Shown one piece after another: positions 11,184 to 12,397 of a stretch of DNA of 12,397 nucleotides. A model generated the notes under the pieces. That model was not told where the DNA came from and did no database searches. It was given only the letters and a program-made list of their open reading frames with translations. The translations under genes and the position numbers were made by a program. The DNA is from Actinomycetota bacterium. GTDB lineage: Bacteria; Actinomycetota; Actinomycetes; Actinomycetales; Microbacteriaceae. The stretch lies in contig WLGA01000022.1 in assembly GCA_009703445.1 (NCBI GenBank), forward strand, positions 1 to 12,397, read 5' to 3'. Position 1 is the stretch's first letter. Each line of letters starts with the position of its first letter.

Positions 11184-12397
11184 CTGATTGAAGAACCTCG
11201 ATGGTTCTCGATCGCGCGTTGACGAAACATCGCGCTTGGACCAGGTAAGTGTGATTTCTCGCTTTGCGCGAGTGATGCCCACGTACATGAGTCGCTTTTC
11301 TTCGCGGATTTCAGCTTCGGTTTTCGCGTAACTGATTGGCAGATAGCCCTCGGTGAGGCCAATCATGTGCACAATCTGCCACTCGAGCCCCTTGGCCGCA
11401 TGGATGGTTGACAGCGTTACCGCCGCTTTCACCGGTTCATGCTGAGATCTCTGGCGCTCTTCCAACTCGGCGGCAAAATCGGCGACGGTTGCATCCGGGG
11501 CAAGTTCGTCGGTAATCGCTAAAAGCGAGTTGAGCGTCTCCCACTTCTCGCGCAGCAAGCCTGGTTCCGTGGGAGCCTGGGTCTGCCATCCAAGCGATCG
11601 GCAAATTTCAGACACGATTTGAAAGAGTGGTTTGTCGGTCGGGGAAAGCGCCTCGGCGCGAATCGCGCGGATTGCCGCCTGAACTTCAACTCGGTTGAAG
11701 AAGCGCTCTCCTCCGCGAACCTGATAGTCGATGCCAGCCTGCGCCAGGGCGTTTTCGATAGCTTCAGATTGCCCGTTGACACGATAAAGAACAGCGACGT
11801 CGCTGGCTTTTACACCCTGATCGAGTTTGTTCTTGATTGAAGCGGCAACTGAGGAACACTCATCCTGGATGGTGGCGAATGAAATGGTTCTAGGAGCAAG
11901 GCCAACCTCACCCTGAGATTGCAGGGGTTCGACGAACCCAGATTCCTCGGTCAATCGGTTCGCGAAGTTCACGATTTGCTGGGTTGAACGATAGTTGCGG
12001 GTCAGCTGAATCACATCGGCGTCGGGGTAAATCTTGGAAAAATTCTGGAGATAACTGCTGCTAGCCCCGGTGAATGAATAGATGGTCTGGTTTGGGTCGC
12101 CGACCACGCAGAGGTCATTGCGGGCACCCAGCCACGTGTCCAGCAGCGCGTGCTGCAAGGGCGAGATGTCCTGGTATTCGTCGACCGTGAAGAAGCGATA
12201 CTGCTGATGGACGTGTGCAAGTGCGCGCGGCTCAGCTCGGAGCATGCCGAGGGTCAGGACCAAAACGTCTTCCCAGTCGATTCGCTGGGCTTTGATTTTG
12301 GCGTCCTCGTAGGCCTGCTGAAGTTCGACGTTCTTCGCTGGGCTCAGGCCGGCAACCTTGGGCCTGGTTGCCGCAACTGCAGCGTATTCATCCATGC
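11166..12397 (-). CDS. uvrD2: UvrD2-like superfamily 1 DNA helicase, N-terminus cut by window edge
   Basis: The C-terminal 410 or so residues of an ATP-dependent 3'-5' DNA helicase of the UvrD/Rep type, acting in DNA repair or replication. The frame is open to the window end and Walker A (motif I) is missing, so the true start lies beyond base 12397. Numbering from the Met at 12395, motifs are II VDEYQD (71-76), III GDPNQTIYSFTGA (99-111), IV LTRNYRS (131-137), V TIHAAKGLEW (330-339) and VI EEKRLMYVGITRAKR (365-379). Only about 30 residues follow motif VI, so the HRDC domain found in mycobacterial UvrD2 is absent. The TAA at 11166 lies inside the 3' end of the convergent ThiF-like gene. Naming it UvrD2 rests on gene order and motif style. 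Confidence 0.9.
   Translation of the reverse strand, partial: MDEYAAVAATRPKVAGLSPAKNVELQQAYEDAKIKAQRIDWEDVLVLTLGMLRAEPRALAHVHQQYRFFTVDEYQDISPLQHALLDTWLGARNDLCVVGDPNQTIYSFTGASSSYLQNFSKIYPDADVIQLTRNYRSTQQIVNFANRLTEESGFVEPLQSQGEVGLAPRTISFATIQDECSSVAASIKNKLDQGVKASDVAVLYRVNGQSEAIENALAQAGIDYQVRGGERFFNRVEVQAAIRAIRAEALSPTDKPLFQIVSEICRSLGWQTQAPTEPGLLREKWETLNSLLAITDELAPDATVADFAAELEERQRSQHEPVKAAVTLSTIHAAKGLEWQIVHMIGLTEGYLPISYAKTEAEIREEKRLMYVGITRAKREITLTWSKRDVSSTRDREPSRFFNQLLARG
11192..11208 (+). terminator. Possible hairpin just after the ThiF-like stop codon
   Basis: A 6-bp stem AGAACC/GGTTCT with loop TCGAT, starting 9 nt after the TAG of the ThiF-like gene and lying inside the helicase coding sequence. 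There is no U-tract on the plus strand, so it is at best a weak or non-canonical terminator or an mRNA 3'-end stabiliser. Confidence 0.25.

Overview
The window looks like chromosomal, mostly housekeeping DNA from an actinobacterium. The clues are a DUF3039 protein, an actinobacterial-type zincin (DUF2342), a UPF0182 giant membrane protein, a YlbL-type PDZ/Lon-like protease, a UvrD2-like helicase, and two -10-like boxes placed as for leaderless transcripts. GC content looks moderate (roughly mid-50s by eye), intergenic gaps are short and genes overlap. That would fit a streamlined Microbacteriaceae relative such as the freshwater Luna/Rhodoluna/Aquiluna type; the family assignment is inference. 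I see no insertion sequence, prophage, CRISPR array, integron or toxin-antitoxin pair, and no gene-free stretch over 300 bases.

Region 1 (1-3467, minus strand) reads htrA-like protease > DUF3039 > murI > rph > rdgB. Gaps are 13 to 24 bp and the rph stop overlaps the rdgB start (TAATG). The cluster covers periplasm/envelope protein quality control, D-glutamate supply for peptidoglycan, 3' RNA trimming and removal of non-canonical purine nucleotides. The rdgB gene runs off the left edge of the window.

Region 2 (3554-4655, minus strand) holds a secreted protein of unknown function with Pro-Ala-Lys repeats and a beta-rich C-terminal domain. Upstream of it are a strong rho-independent terminator and an initiator tRNA (tRNA-fMet, CAU).

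Region 3 (4698-12397) resembles a gene order I recall from Mycobacterium tuberculosis (Rv3193c to Rv3198c). A minus-strand operon encodes the YlbL-like PDZ/Lon protease followed by the UPF0182 membrane protein. Divergent from it, on the plus strand, are a DUF2342 zincin-like protein and a degenerate ThiF/E1-like protein. A minus-strand UvrD2-like helicase converges on these, overlapping the ThiF-like gene by 18 bp and running off the right edge. The ABC1-kinase and whiB7 genes that I recall lying before uvrD2 in mycobacteria are absent.

The least understood part is the divergent block of YlbL-like protease plus UPF0182 on one side and zincin-like protein plus E1-like protein on the other. Its genes are broadly conserved families without firm function, so it is a poorly characterised conserved module rather than an obviously new mobile or defence system.
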